Below, piece after piece: positions 16,834 to 26,524 of a stretch of DNA of 64,000 nucleotides (position 1 is the first letter of the stretch; each line of letters starts with the position of its first letter). The notes under the pieces are model-generated. The model saw nothing but the letters and a program-made list of their open reading frames with translations. It was not told the DNA's origin and did no database searches. The stretch comes from Candidatus Bathyarchaeota archaeon (lineage in GTDB: Archaea; Thermoproteota; Bathyarchaeia; Bathyarchaeales; Bathycorpusculaceae): assembly GCA_029907545.1 (NCBI GenBank), contig JARYLR010000004.1, positions 1 to 64,000 of the forward strand, in the 5' to 3' direction. A program made the translations under genes and the position numbers.

Positions 16834-18173
16834 GTTTAAGAGTATTTCTCAAAAGCATGGAAAGGCAGGGAAAAGTCAGACATGTGAAAGCTGAGGTATC
16901 CACAGAATTCGAAGCCTCTTACATTATGAAAAGCTTTGACAATCAAGACTGCATCCTTCTCTTTGACAAGATCAGAGGATACGAGACGAAGATTGTTGCC
17001 AATGTCTGTGGAAGTCGCAGTAACCTCTGCCAAGCCCTTGGCACGACTAAGGAACGACTTTATGAGAAATTGTTTGAAGCGTGGCGTCTGCCGCGAAAAA
17101 CAAAAACAACCACAGAAGGCTCTGTGAAAGAAGTTATCGAGAAACCTGACTTGAAGAAGATCCCTGTCCTAAGGCATTTCGAGAAGGATGCAGGTTCGTA
17201 CCTAACATCCGCGATAGTACACGCTAAAAGCAATGACGGAAAGGCTGAAAACGTGTCTGTTCATAGGCTTCTGGTTCTTGACAAGAATCATTTGGCAATT
17301 CGCCTTGTTCCACGGCATTTGTTCCAACTGTGGAAAATGGCTAAGGACAGAGGTGTGGATCTAGATGTATCGATCTCTATCGGTGTTCATCCCGCAGTGC
17401 TTCTTGCAGCGTCTTCCCCTATTCCCTTTGGAGTATGTGAATTTGACGTCGCCAACGCCTTGATGGGCAACACTCTCCGCCTAGTTGAATGTGAACATGT
17501 AAATGCTTGTGCGCCGGCTGAAGCTGAACTGGTTCTAGAAGGTAAAATATCAGTCACAAAAGAGGTTGATGAAGGCCCGTTCGTGGACATAACTGGCACC
17601 TATGACATCTGCAGGAAGCAGCCTGTAGTCGAAGTTGTAGGGATGATGCATCGCCGAGATTACATGTATCAAGCGCTTCTGCCCTCGGGTTCTGAGCATA
17701 GGCTTCTTATGGGTTTGCCTCATGAGGCGCTGATCTGGGAATCTGTCTCGAAGGTTGTGCCCAAAGTGCATGCTGTGAACCTTTCTGCTGGCGGTAGCGG
17801 ATGGCTTCACGCGGTCATCTCCATTGATAAGCAGGTTGATGGAGACGGAAAGAACGCATTACTTGCTGCTTTTGCAGCGCACCCAAGCTTGAAACACGCC
17901 GTTGTCGTGGATTCAGATATCGACATATTCAACGCTTCTGACATAGAGTGGGCTATTGCCACCCGTTTCCAAGCAAGCAAAGATCTAATCATAATAAACA
18001 ATGTTAGGGGCTCGACGCTGGATTCTTCAGCTGATCAGGAAACAGGACTGACCGCGAAGGTGGGTGTAGATGCCACGAGACCCTTTGCCAAACCTAGAGA
18101 AAAGTTTGAGAAAGCAGCATTTCCTGTGTGCAAGCGCGCAGAAGACATCGTCCAGAAGATGTTTGATGTGTGA
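16830..18173 (+). CDS. UbiD-family prenylated-FMN decarboxylase
   Basis: Non-oxidative decarboxylase using prenylated FMN. Landmarks: VSVHRLLVLDKNHLAIRLV (about 139-157), SIGVHPAVLLAASSPIPFG (about 187-205), the acidic EVDEGPFVDITGTYD active-site loop (about 244-258) and GGSGWLHAVISIDKQ (about 322-336). In many archaea a UbiD paralog is trans-anhydromevalonate-5-phosphate decarboxylase of the modified mevalonate pathway; given lipid synthesis needs this is the most likely role, but paralogs act on aromatic acids. Starts at a GTG within the stop of the previous gene, AGGAGG ten bases upstream. No UbiX prenyltransferase in the window. Confidence 0.85.
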   Translation: MSLRVFLKSMERQGKVRHVKAEVSTEFEASYIMKSFDNQDCILLFDKIRGYETKIVANVCGSRSNLCQALGTTKERLYEKLFEAWRLPRKTKTTTEGSVKEVIEKPDLKKIPVLRHFEKDAGSYLTSAIVHAKSNDGKAENVSVHRLLVLDKNHLAIRLVPRHLFQLWKMAKDRGVDLDVSISIGVHPAVLLAASSPIPFGVCEFDVANALMGNTLRLVECEHVNACAPAEAELVLEGKISVTKEVDEGPFVDITGTYDICRKQPVVEVVGMMHRRDYMYQALLPSGSEHRLLMGLPHEALIWESVSKVVPKVHAVNLSAGGSGWLHAVISIDKQVDGDGKNALLAAFAAHPSLKHAVVVDSDIDIFNASDIEWAIATRFQASKDLIIINNVRGSTLDSSADQETGLTAKVGVDATRPFAKPREKFEKAAFPVCKRAEDIVQKMFDV

Positions 18174-18229
18174 AGAAAAGCGCATGCACACCAATTATTA
18201 TATAAGGCGTCTGTTCCTCATAGGAAGAA

Positions 18230-18730
18230 GTGGGAATTTTGTTGGCAACGAAGAAAGAAGAAAAAAGCAGCATGTCGCTGAAAGTTGAGGACGTAATGAT
18301 TAAGGAAGTGGTCACCATAGATGAAGGTGCCACGGTGAAAGAAGCAGCTGAGGTTATGAACAAATTCGAAATCGGCTGCTTAATCACAGTGAAGAAGGGC
18401 AAAGCCGTGGGTATAATCACCGAGAGAGATCTTCTAAAGCGTGTTGTTGCCGAAGGCAGAGAAGCGAAAAAAACTAAAGTAAAGGACATAATGACAAGTC
18501 CACTGGTTGTTGTCGAACCAAGCACCGAGCTGGAAGAGGCGGTTCGGTTGATGTTTCAGATGAAGATCAAAAAACTTCCAGTGGTTGATGGAAAACGTCT
18601 TGCGGGATTGGTTACGTTAACTGACATAGCTCGTTTCCAGCCTCAAATAATAGCCATCCTCAAACAGCTTGCGGTGAAGCAGGCAACGCCGAAGAGCATG
18701 AAAAAAGTCGTCGACTACTACGTCGTGTAA
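18230..18730 (+). CDS. Tandem CBS-domain protein
   Basis: Two CBS motifs fill the 166 residues: VEDVMIKEVVTIDEGATVKEA...GIITERDLLKR (about 19-72) and VKDIMTSPLVVVEPSTELEE...GLVTLTDIAR (about 84-143). Such stand-alone pairs bind adenine nucleotides or SAM and regulate partner enzymes; no partner is fused here. Possible starts are GTG 18230, TTG 18239/18242 and ATG 18272; the TATA-like TTATTATATAAG at about 18195-18206 favours the first. Monocistronic, between ubiD-like and sua5 genes. Confidence 0.9.
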   Translation: MGILLATKKEEKSSMSLKVEDVMIKEVVTIDEGATVKEAAEVMNKFEIGCLITVKKGKAVGIITERDLLKRVVAEGREAKKTKVKDIMTSPLVVVEPSTELEEAVRLMFQMKIKKLPVVDGKRLAGLVTLTDIARFQPQIIAILKQLAVKQATPKSMKKVVDYYVV

Positions 18731-18803
18731 CAAGCCATTAAACAGTTGCCCATGCATTTTTTGAGGAAGCTTAAATGTGTAGATCTGACTTTACTCAGTG
18801 TAG

Positions 18804-19871
18804 ATGAAAAAAACTATACTGCTCAAAGTTAACCCACGAAAGCCCGAAATGGACGAAATCCACGTAGCGGCAGCCTTAATCAAAAGTGGCGGGCTAGTTG
18901 CATTTCCCACAGAAACAGTCTACGGTCTCGGTGCAGACGCACTAAACCCAAAGGCAGTCCGCGCACTTTTTGCAGCGAAAAAACGTCCTCCTGATAACCC
19001 GCCCATAGTGCACATAAGCAACGCCAAAGACGTCCACAAAATGGCAAAGGGTATTCCCTGTGATGCTGAGAAGCTTATGAAGGCATTCTGGCCTGGTCCT
19101 TTAACATTGATATTTAAACGATCCCCGATTGTTCCAGATGAAACTGTATGCGGTTTAAGCACGATAGCTATTCGAATGCCACGTCATAATGTTGCGTTAG
19201 CCTTGATCAAAGAGAGCGGTTGCCCTATTGCGGCGCCAAGTGCCAACCTTGCCGGGAAGCCTAGCCCTACATCGGCGAAACACGTCATGGAAGATTTGGA
19301 AGGAAGAATCGACGCTGTCTTAGATGGCGGTCCCACACGTATCGGCGTAGAATCCACCGTTTTAGATCTAACTGTTGATCCACCAGAAGTTCTGCGTCCA
19401 GGAGGCACATCTTTGGAGAAGCTAAAAACAGTCATGAAACAAGTGGTGCTTAATCCCGTGGTAACCGCGGAAGAGCCAGTGCCGCTTAAGCAAGTGCGCT
19501 CTCCTGGTCTGAAACATAAGCATTATGCGCCTAAGGCGGATTTAATTGTTGTTGAAGGAGACTTAGAAGCGGTTGCTAAAAAGATCATAGAGTTAACACG
19601 TCATTACATAGGTAGCGGCAGAAAGGTGGGGATTTTGGCTACTGACGAGGCTGCTGGGCGATATGCGGTATGCAATGTGAAATCCATGGGTAGCAGAAGC
19701 AATTCGGCAACTGCTGCGCGGAATCTGTTTAGGCTTCTGAGAGAGTTTGACTCTGAAGTCGTCGACATAATTCTTGCAGAAGGGGTTCCCACAAAAGGCT
19801 TGGGATTAGCTGTTATGAATCGGCTTCGCAAAGCATCAGGATACACTATTATCAAGACGGATAACGGTTAG
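18804..19871 (+). CDS. sua5: Threonylcarbamoyl-AMP synthase Sua5
   Basis: Makes threonylcarbamoyl-AMP from threonine, bicarbonate and ATP, the first step of t6A37 in ANN-reading tRNAs. The YrdC catalytic domain occupies about 1-205, with FPTETVYGLGADAL, KKRPPDNPPIVH and APSANLAGKPSPTSAKHV motifs; a linker RSPGLKHKHYAPKA (about 236-249) leads into the C-terminal Sua5 domain (about 250-355). Full two-domain Sua5, not the short TsaC. A CTTAAAT element at about 18769-18775 is a probable TATA. The KEOPS subunit Cgi121 and the t6A methylase TrmO are also in the window. Confidence 0.96.
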   Translation: MKKTILLKVNPRKPEMDEIHVAAALIKSGGLVAFPTETVYGLGADALNPKAVRALFAAKKRPPDNPPIVHISNAKDVHKMAKGIPCDAEKLMKAFWPGPLTLIFKRSPIVPDETVCGLSTIAIRMPRHNVALALIKESGCPIAAPSANLAGKPSPTSAKHVMEDLEGRIDAVLDGGPTRIGVESTVLDLTVDPPEVLRPGGTSLEKLKTVMKQVVLNPVVTAEEPVPLKQVRSPGLKHKHYAPKADLIVVEGDLEAVAKKIIELTRHYIGSGRKVGILATDEAAGRYAVCNVKSMGSRSNSATAARNLFRLLREFDSEVVDIILAEGVPTKGLGLAVMNRLRKASGYTIIKTDNG

Positions 19872-19949
19872 AAACGTTTATATTGCAATTCTCTGGCTAA
19901 AAGATTCCGAAGTCTAGTTAGAAGGAGAAACGTCGGAGGAAGATTATAA

Positions 19950-21614
19950 ATGGCTGAAACATCTCAAGGAGCAGTTCCAGTACTCGTTTTGAAAGAAGGA
20001 ACTGGAAGAACTACAGGAAAAGAAGCTCAGAAAAACAACATCATGGCTGCGAAAATCATTGCTGAAACAGTGAAATCCTCGCTGGGTCCACTTGGCATGG
20101 ATAAGATGCTTGTCAGCAGCATCGGCGATGTCACGATAACAAATGACGGCGCAACCATAATGAAAGAACTAGATGTGCAGCACCCCGCTGCGAAGATGCT
20201 TGTTGAAGTCGCCAAAGCACAGGACAATGAAGTAGGCGACGGCACAACAACTGCCGTGGTGTTGGCAGGAGAACTGCTTGTTAAGGCAGAGACCCTGCTT
20301 AATCAGGGAATACATCCAACAATAATCATTGAAGGATACAAAAAGGCAAGTGAAAAAGCATTAGAAGTTCTCGGCAAGCTTGCGATCCCTGTTAGCGCGG
20401 ATGATGAAAAGAGACTTATCGATGTTGCCCTTGTCTCCCTGGAAACTAAGGGCGTCACAACTGCGAGAGATCATTTTGCGAAGCTAGCTGTGAAAGCAGT
20501 CAAGCAGGTGGCTGAAGAAACTTCTGGAAAGGTTAAGGCTGACATCGACCTTATCAAGGTGCTTAAGAAACATGGAAAGGGCTTAGATGAGACAGAGCTT
20601 GTCAGAGGCATGGTGATTGACAAGGAAGTAGCGAGTTCTCAGATGCCCAAAATAGTCGAGAACGCCAAGATAGCCCTTCTCAGCGCCAAGCTTGAGATCG
20701 AGAAAACCGAGTTTGACGCCAAGATCAACATCGAAAGCCCAGAGCAGATGAAGCTTTTCTTGGATGAGGAGGAACGCATGCTCAGAGAGATGGTTGACCA
20801 GATCGTCAAGAGCGGCGCTAATGTTGTATTGAACGAGAAAGGCATCGACGATATGGCTTTGCATTTTCTGGCGAAGGCTAACATATTGGCTGTCAAAAGC
20901 ACAAGCAGCGGTGACATGGAGAAACTGGCTAAGGCTACAGGCGGCGAAATCGTGGCAAACCTCAAGGATTTAAAGCCTGAAATGCTTGGAAAGGCAAAGA
21001 CTGTTGAAGAAGTCAAGGTCGGCAACGACAAGCTTGTCTACATACGGGAATGCAAGAATCCCAAAGCAGTAACCATAGTGATCCGAGGCGGAGCAGAACA
21101 TCTTATTGACGAGGCAGAAAGATCATTGCATGACGCTCTTTGCGTTGTCAGAAATACCATTGAAGACGGCAAAATCGTCGCCGGCGGAGGCGCTCCAGAA
21201 GCGGAGATCGCTAGGCAGCTTAGAGAATTCGCTACCAAGGTCGGTGGACGCGAACAACTTGCCATAGAGGCTTTCGCAGAAGCAGTTGAAGAGATCCCGC
21301 TGACTCTAGCAGAGAACGCGGGTTTAGATCCAATCGACATTATGGTTGCATTACGAGCCAAACATGAAGAAGCTGCAACACCTTACTACGGCATCGACGT
21401 GTTTTCAGGAAAAATCAGAGACATGCTTGAAATGAAAATAGTGGAGCCGCTGCGAGTAAAACAGCAGGTCATAAAATCCGCAACCGAAGCCGCAAACATG
21501 ATAGTAAAGATAGATGACTTGATTGCTGCTAAAGGTGGCGGAAAAGGACCGCCGATGCCGCCTGGCGGAGGACCGCATGGTATGGGTGGCATGGGTGGAA
21601 TGCCTCCTTACTAA
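19950..21614 (+). CDS. thsA: Thermosome subunit (group II chaperonin), GGM-tailed paralog
   Basis: ATP-driven protein-folding chamber in the cytoplasm. The N-terminal [39 protein letters not shown] and [15 protein letters not shown] (P-loop-like ATP motif) and the C-terminal [10 protein letters not shown] and LDPIDIMV stretches are canonical. The tail ends in a Gly/Met-rich repeat (GGMGGMPPY) that in group II chaperonins projects into the cavity. 554 residues. Start ATG has GAGGAAG ten bases upstream; a GTTTATATTG near 19876-19885 is the TATA candidate. A second paralog lies at 41262. Confidence 0.97.
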   Translation: MAETSQGAVPVLVLKEGTGRTTGKEAQKNNIMAAKIIAETVKSSLGPLGMDKMLVSSIGDVTITNDGATIMKELDVQHPAAKMLVEVAKAQDNEVGDGTTTAVVLAGELLVKAETLLNQGIHPTIIIEGYKKASEKALEVLGKLAIPVSADDEKRLIDVALVSLETKGVTTARDHFAKLAVKAVKQVAEETSGKVKADIDLIKVLKKHGKGLDETELVRGMVIDKEVASSQMPKIVENAKIALLSAKLEIEKTEFDAKINIESPEQMKLFLDEEERMLREMVDQIVKSGANVVLNEKGIDDMALHFLAKANILAVKSTSSGDMEKLAKATGGEIVANLKDLKPEMLGKAKTVEEVKVGNDKLVYIRECKNPKAVTIVIRGGAEHLIDEAERSLHDALCVVRNTIEDGKIVAGGGAPEAEIARQLREFATKVGGREQLAIEAFAEAVEEIPLTLAENAGLDPIDIMVALRAKHEEAATPYYGIDVFSGKIRDMLEMKIVEPLRVKQQVIKSATEAANMIVKIDDLIAAKGGGKGPPMPPGGGPHGMGGMGGMPPY

Positions 21615-21615
21615 A

Positions 21616-21633
21616 AAGCTCTTTTTTTTTCTT
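21616..21633 (+). terminator. Oligo-T terminator after thermosome gene
   Basis: Immediately after the stop, AAAAAGCTC is followed by a run of nine T residues (21622-21630), the typical archaeal intrinsic termination signal; the flanking A5/T9 is weakly self-complementary. Confidence 0.65.
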
Positions 21634-21760
21634 GATCTTTGAATGTTACATTCACGTTTTAGCGGTTAATACCGAGTTTACTCTGGGTTTGTGATTGCCG
21701 TCGAGTCCTCGGAAGTCTTATTTGATCATCGAGTCTATTTATAGGGGGGTTTGAATCGCT

Positions 21761-23155
21761 GTGTCGCTTGAGGTTGAAAAGTTTGAGGGTCTGATTGCCG
21801 AGGCAATGTTACGGGATCACGTGCCAGGACTGAGTCTGGCTATTATTAAGGATGGGAAAGTTGTTTATGCTAGGGGTTTCGGATCCAGAAACTTGAAAGC
21901 GGGTCTCAAAGCAACGCCGGACACTCTTTATGGAGTCGGCTCTTGTACGAAGTCCTTTACAGCCTTGGCTTTGATGCAGCTCCATGAACAGGGAAAACTA
22001 GACGTAAATGACCCTGTGCGGAAATATCTGCCAGAGTTCAAAATCGGAAAAGAAGATAACCCTATCACGATTCATCATCTCTTGAGCCATTCTTCCGGCA
22101 TTCCCGATCTAGGCACAGCAGACCTTGAAATTAACAGATTTCTCGAAATTGAGGAGAAATGGGTACCCCTTGCCAGTTTTGACGACGTGATGACGTTTAT
22201 TAACGGTGCCGTAAACGAGATTGCTGCTGAACCTGGCAAGCGTTTCTTCTACCTTAATGAAGGCTATACTCTTTTAGGATGGATAATCGAAAGAGCCAGT
22301 AACATGCGTTATGAAGACTATGTTAGGGAGAACATCTTGAAGCCTCTCAAGATGAATAGGTCGGGTTTTCCATGTGAGAAAATAGAGAAGGATGTGGATG
22401 TTGCCACGTCCTATCTTGTGCAAAGAAAAGAAGATGCTTTTGCAGCGATGCCTTCCACTCTTCCTCTGGATAGGCTGGAGTTCGCTGCTGGTGGGCTCTT
22501 AAGCTCTGTTATGGAGTTGGCGAACTATCTGACTGCCTACATCAATGAAGGCGTTTTCGAGGATTCCCAGATTTTGGGCTCTGCTTTGCTCAAAGAAATG
22601 TGTAAGCCTCATGTTGACGTTGGCTATTCCACTTTTCTTGGAAAGCGATACTACGGGTACGGATGGCGTAGTGACGAAGACTTTTTCGGACATCGCTGCA
22701 TAGGGCACAGCGGCTCCACTTTGGTTTCAAACGCTGATTTACGTTTTCTACCCGACTTGAAACTAGGCGTCGCAGTTGCAAGTAACAATGGCGCCGCTGA
22801 ATCAGTGTATATGATTGCTCCAGTTGTGCTGGCGTTGCTGATAGGTAAAGACCCTCTGAAAGAGATACCTGTATTTGAAATTGAGAAAAAGATGAGCATT
22901 CTTGTAGGTGAATACGAGTCTTACAAAGGAATTGCGAAAATTTCGGTTGCAAGCAAAGGCGGAATACTCTTTGTAGAATCAAAGGAGAAGCTGGTTGAAC
23001 AGTGCTTTGCGCTGATCCCTGAAAGCGACAAGCTTGAGAACCTGCGATTCTATATCCTCGCAGGCGGGACAAGGATGCCTGTAGAGTTTACGATAGATAG
23101 CTCTGGAAAGGTGGATTTGTTTATCGAAAGAAATAGGTTCCACAAAATAAAATGA
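21761..23155 (+). CDS. Class C beta-lactamase-type serine hydrolase
   Basis: Penicillin-binding-protein/beta-lactamase superfamily hydrolase. The nucleophile motif SxxK is SCTKSF (about 66-71), the second motif YLN is in FFYLNEGYTLLG (about 162-173), and the third box is HSG in RCIGHSGSTL (about 315-324). An about 110-residue C-terminal beta domain follows the catalytic domain. No signal peptide is visible, so it is probably cytoplasmic. Archaeal members are mostly esterases or D-aminopeptidases, not resistance enzymes. GTG start; TATTTATAG at about 21735-21743 is a plausible TATA. Confidence 0.88.
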   Translation: MSLEVEKFEGLIAEAMLRDHVPGLSLAIIKDGKVVYARGFGSRNLKAGLKATPDTLYGVGSCTKSFTALALMQLHEQGKLDVNDPVRKYLPEFKIGKEDNPITIHHLLSHSSGIPDLGTADLEINRFLEIEEKWVPLASFDDVMTFINGAVNEIAAEPGKRFFYLNEGYTLLGWIIERASNMRYEDYVRENILKPLKMNRSGFPCEKIEKDVDVATSYLVQRKEDAFAAMPSTLPLDRLEFAAGGLLSSVMELANYLTAYINEGVFEDSQILGSALLKEMCKPHVDVGYSTFLGKRYYGYGWRSDEDFFGHRCIGHSGSTLVSNADLRFLPDLKLGVAVASNNGAAESVYMIAPVVLALLIGKDPLKEIPVFEIEKKMSILVGEYESYKGIAKISVASKGGILFVESKEKLVEQCFALIPESDKLENLRFYILAGGTRMPVEFTIDSSGKVDLFIERNRFHKIK

Positions 23156-23188
23156 ATAAGTCTCTCTTCCATATGTTTACTACAGGAA

Positions 23189-24844
23189 CTATTTCAGCAT
23201 TGGCATCTTGACGCCTTTTTCTCGAGCCACAATTTGCGCTTTCTCGTATCCAGCATCCGCATGCCTCACAATTGCGGTTCCCGGGTCAGTTGTTAACACC
23301 GTCTCAATTCGCTTTTCTGCTTCTTCTGTGCCGTCAGCTACCAGACACATGCCTGCGTGAATGCTGTAGCCGATTCCTACGCCGCCTCCGTGATGCACGC
23401 TGACCCACGTAGCCCCGCCAACCGCATTGATAAGCGCGTTAAGGATTGGCCAATCGGCGATAGCGTCGCTTCCATCTTTCATGTCTTCTGTTTCACGGTT
23501 AGGCGACGCCACGCTTCCTCCATCAAGATGGTCGCGTCCAATCCATACAGGTCCACTAAGCTCTTTTGAGCGAACCATTTGGTTAATGATTTTTCCGAAT
23601 TTTGCGCGTTCTCCATAGCCAAGCCAGCAAACTCTTGCCGGTAGCCCTTGGAACTTCACGTGTTCTTTTGCCTTGCGTATCCACCTGCATAGACCTTCGT
23701 CATAGGCAAATTCTCTAAGAACAACATCATCAAGCTTGTAGATGTCTTCATTGCTGCCGACAAGCGAAGCCCAGCGGAATGGTCCTTTACCCTCACAAAA
23801 CAGCGGTCTAACATAAGCCTGCACAAAACCCGGATAGGCGAAAGCGTCCTTAAAGCCAGCGTCGTAGGCTTGCTGCCGAAGATTGTTGCCGTAGTCAAAT
23901 ACCACGGCGCCTTTCCGCATCATGCCTACCATGGCTTCAACGTGCTTGCACATGCTGTTCATTGCTTGGCACACATACTCCTTTGGATCACGCTCTCTGA
24001 GGGCGTCTGCTTCACTCTTGCTGAAACCTGCTGGATAATAGCCATTCAGTGGGTCATGGGCGCTTGTCTGATCAGTCACCACATCTGGGATGACTCCTCG
24101 TCCTAGCAACTCAGGATACACGTCTGCAGCGTTACCCAACAACCCGACGCTTAGAGAAACCTTCCGCTGCTTCGCATCAAGAACCATTCTAACCGCTTCA
24201 TCCAGTCGGTCAGTCCAATCATCCAAGTACCCATGCTTCAATCTACGTTCGATCGCCCACTCGTTGATCTCAACAACTAAGGCAATGCCGTCATTCATTG
24301 TGACTGCTAAAGGCTGTGCTCCTCCCATCTCGCCTAAGCCGGCTGTTAAAACAAGTCTGCCCTTCAATGAGCCGCCAAAATGCTGTCGAGCAACTGCCGC
24401 CAACGTCTCATAGGTTCCCTGCAGTATGCCCTGTGTTCCGATGAATGCCCAACTGCCAGCAGTCATCTGCCCGTACATTGTTAAGCCTTTCTGTTCCAGT
24501 TCTAGAAAGTAGTCCCAGTTCGCCCATTTTGGCACAATCATGGCGTTAACAATCAACGCTCTAGGCGCCAACTCGTGCGTTTTGAACACAGCTATCGGCT
24601 TACCGCTTTGAACCAACATTGTTTCGTCAGCTTCAAGATTCACCACCGTCTCCACAATCTTGTCAAAGCATTCCCAGTTGCGTGCAGCTTTACCTGTTCC
24701 ACCATAGACTATAAGGTGTTCCGGATCTTTCGCCACTTCCGGATCCAGAACATGGCAAAGCATGCGCAGAATTCCTTCGATCTGCCAGTTTCTGCAATGT
24801 AGCTTAGAACCAGTTAAACACTTGACGGGTCTTTCTATCCTCAT
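23189..24844 (-). CDS. hutU: Urocanate hydratase
   Basis: Second step of histidine degradation: urocanate to imidazolonepropionate using tightly bound NAD+. Diagnostic stretches: [14 protein letters not shown] (about 46-59), [32 protein letters not shown] (dinucleotide site, about 168-179), [16 protein letters not shown] and [16 protein letters not shown] near the C terminus. The ATG at 24844 (551 residues) matches the normal N terminus; the frame extends to an ATG at 24877. Not in one run with hutI: a plus-strand membrane gene lies between. hutH (histidine ammonia-lyase) is not in the window. Confidence 0.97.
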   Translation of the reverse strand: MRIERPVKCLTGSKLHCRNWQIEGILRMLCHVLDPEVAKDPEHLIVYGGTGKAARNWECFDKIVETVVNLEADETMLVQSGKPIAVFKTHELAPRALIVNAMIVPKWANWDYFLELEQKGLTMYGQMTAGSWAFIGTQGILQGTYETLAAVARQHFGGSLKGRLVLTAGLGEMGGAQPLAVTMNDGIALVVEINEWAIERRLKHGYLDDWTDRLDEAVRMVLDAKQRKVSLSVGLLGNAADVYPELLGRGVIPDVVTDQTSAHDPLNGYYPAGFSKSEADALRERDPKEYVCQAMNSMCKHVEAMVGMMRKGAVVFDYGNNLRQQAYDAGFKDAFAYPGFVQAYVRPLFCEGKGPFRWASLVGSNEDIYKLDDVVLREFAYDEGLCRWIRKAKEHVKFQGLPARVCWLGYGERAKFGKIINQMVRSKELSGPVWIGRDHLDGGSVASPNRETEDMKDGSDAIADWPILNALINAVGGATWVSVHHGGGVGIGYSIHAGMCLVADGTEEAEKRIETVLTTDPGTAIVRHADAGYEKAQIVAREKGVKMPMLK

Positions 24845-24955
24845 TCCACGCCACCAGAACCTCAGAAGCACAACCATGCTAAAATTCTTTGCTTATCCAC
24901 TATTCTTTTAAACAACAGCTCAACCTATTGTAACGTCAAAAAGGGAGAATAAAAC

Positions 24956-25198
24956 ATGAAAGGAGTACTAGTATTTTTAGCAGTGTTTCTTGCCACCTTC
25001 GCTGCTTCAATAGCCTATCCAGCCATGCCTCCGGGAAGACAGATTTATGACGCCCTTAATGTTCCTGAAACCGATTACCCTGTGCTCGGCATTCCTGCAA
25101 CCGTTTTGATAATAGCAGTTTTCAACGCCGTAATCTATGGAATAATTGCATGGTTAGTCTTCACGGTTGCTGAAAAAGCACGGAAACCAAAGCTGTAG
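24956..25198 (+). CDS. Small two-helix membrane protein in the hut region
   Basis: An 80-residue protein with a hydrophobic N-terminal segment (about 3-22, signal peptide or anchor), an extracellular-type loop with PPGRQIYDALNVPETDYPVLG, and a second helix (about 44-66) ending in a basic tail. GGGAGAA lies nine bases upstream of the ATG, so it is probably translated. No family recognised. It sits on the strand opposite to hutU and hutI, three bases from the hutI stop. Confidence 0.65.
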   Translation: MKGVLVFLAVFLATFAASIAYPAMPPGRQIYDALNVPETDYPVLGIPATVLIIAVFNAVIYGIIAWLVFTVAEKARKPKL

Positions 25199-25201
25199 TT
25201 T

Positions 25202-26524
25202 TTACTCAACTCTTCTGAGAACCATTGGTTCGCCACGTTTTTCTTCTTTGTCAACAACTATCCTACCGTTCTTGATAACCTTATCCACTAGGTTAGCTCC
25301 AAACCGGTAGCCCAGGTTCTTGTGATTAGGGACGTCTAGAATGAGTATATCTGCCTTCTTGCCAATTTCCAAGCTGCCTACTTCTGGCGCCCTATTTATC
25401 GCGTGTGCAGCATTAATAGTGGTTGCGGTTATCGCTTCAGCGGGTGTTAACCGCATGAAGTTGCAGGCAAAGCCTATGACTAGTTGCATGTTTTCAATCC
25501 AGCAGCTTGGGTTGAAGTCAGAGCCCAGAGCTATAGGCACGCCGAGGTCAATGATTCTTCTCGCGTCTGCAAACTTGTTGTTCATCAAGCTGAAAGCAGC
25601 AGCAGGAAGGAGGACTGCGATCACATTTTTCTTAGCCATGGCTCGTAGCCCCTCATCGCAGGAAAAGAGGAGATGATCCGCCGAAACCGCTTCTACATCA
25701 GCAGCAAGTTCTGCGCCTCCTAACATGCTTAGCTCGTCTGCATGAACTTTCGGTTTTAAGCCGAAGCTTTTTCCCGCGATAAGTATACGTCTGCTTTGTT
25801 CCAAGTTGAAGACGCCTTTCTCGCAGAAAACGTCGCAAAACTCTGCCAAACCTTTCTCAGCCACTTTCGGGAGCATCTCATCGGTAACAAGGTCAACGTA
25901 ACCCTGTGTGTTCCCTTTAAACTCGGGTGGAACCGCGTGAGCACCCATAAACGTTGGAACAACGTCAACGGAGTGAAGCTGGTTCAGACGTTTCATTACC
26001 TCCAGAATCTTAAGTTCATCTCGCGTTATCAATCCATAGCCGCTTTTTGCTTCCACAGTTGTTGTTCCATGCTCCAGCATAGCATCAAGTCTTTCTAAGC
26101 CAACATCCGCAAGTCTGTCGATGCTGGCTTTCCGGGTTTCGCGAACAGTCTTCAAAATGCCGCCTCCTGCATTGAGAATCTCCAGATAGTATGCGCCTTC
26201 GATACGCATCTGGAATTCGTCTTCTCTTGAGCCCGCAAAGATTAGATGTGTGTGCGCGTCAACGAAGCCTGGAAGAATGGTTTTGCCGTCGGCGCTGACT
26301 ACGTTTTCTGCTCTGATGTTGTGTCTTACTTCAGCGCTCTTACCTACAGCCACTATTTTTCCGTCTTTTACAGCGATGCCGCCATCGCGGATTATGCCTA
26401 GTTCCTGCATCTGCTTGCCTGCACGAGGCTTTTGGCTGCCTCCGTCGAGAGTAATAAGCTCATCTGCATTAACGATTAGCAGATCAGCTTTTTCCTTTGC
26501 CTTAACTCTGGAGGCTTTACTCAA
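25202..26524 (-). CDS. hutI: Imidazolonepropionase
   Basis: Hydrolyses imidazolone-5-propionate to N-formimino-glutamate, third step of histidine catabolism. Amidohydrolase-superfamily metal motif DAHTHLIFAG (about 89-98), then VEAKSGYGL (about 157-165), HADELS (about 261-266), and GSDFNPS (about 345-351) with the last metal Asp. 440 residues is slightly longer than usual because of an N-terminal basic extension. TTG start overlaps the ftcD stop by 8 bp, so the two are translationally coupled. Confidence 0.96.
   Translation of the reverse strand: MSKASRVKAKEKADLLIVNADELITLDGGSQKPRAGKQMQELGIIRDGGIAVKDGKIVAVGKSAEVRHNIRAENVVSADGKTILPGFVDAHTHLIFAGSREDEFQMRIEGAYYLEILNAGGGILKTVRETRKASIDRLADVGLERLDAMLEHGTTTVEAKSGYGLITRDELKILEVMKRLNQLHSVDVVPTFMGAHAVPPEFKGNTQGYVDLVTDEMLPKVAEKGLAEFCDVFCEKGVFNLEQSRRILIAGKSFGLKPKVHADELSMLGGAELAADVEAVSADHLLFSCDEGLRAMAKKNVIAVLLPAAAFSLMNNKFADARRIIDLGVPIALGSDFNPSCWIENMQLVIGFACNFMRLTPAEAITATTINAAHAINRAPEVGSLEIGKKADILILDVPNHKNLGYRFGANLVDKVIKNGRIVVDKEEKRGEPMVLRRVE

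Noticed and set aside
21761-23155. Antibiotic-resistance beta-lactamase
   Set aside because: Family motifs are present, but an archaeal cytoplasmic context without signal peptide favours an esterase or peptidase role.
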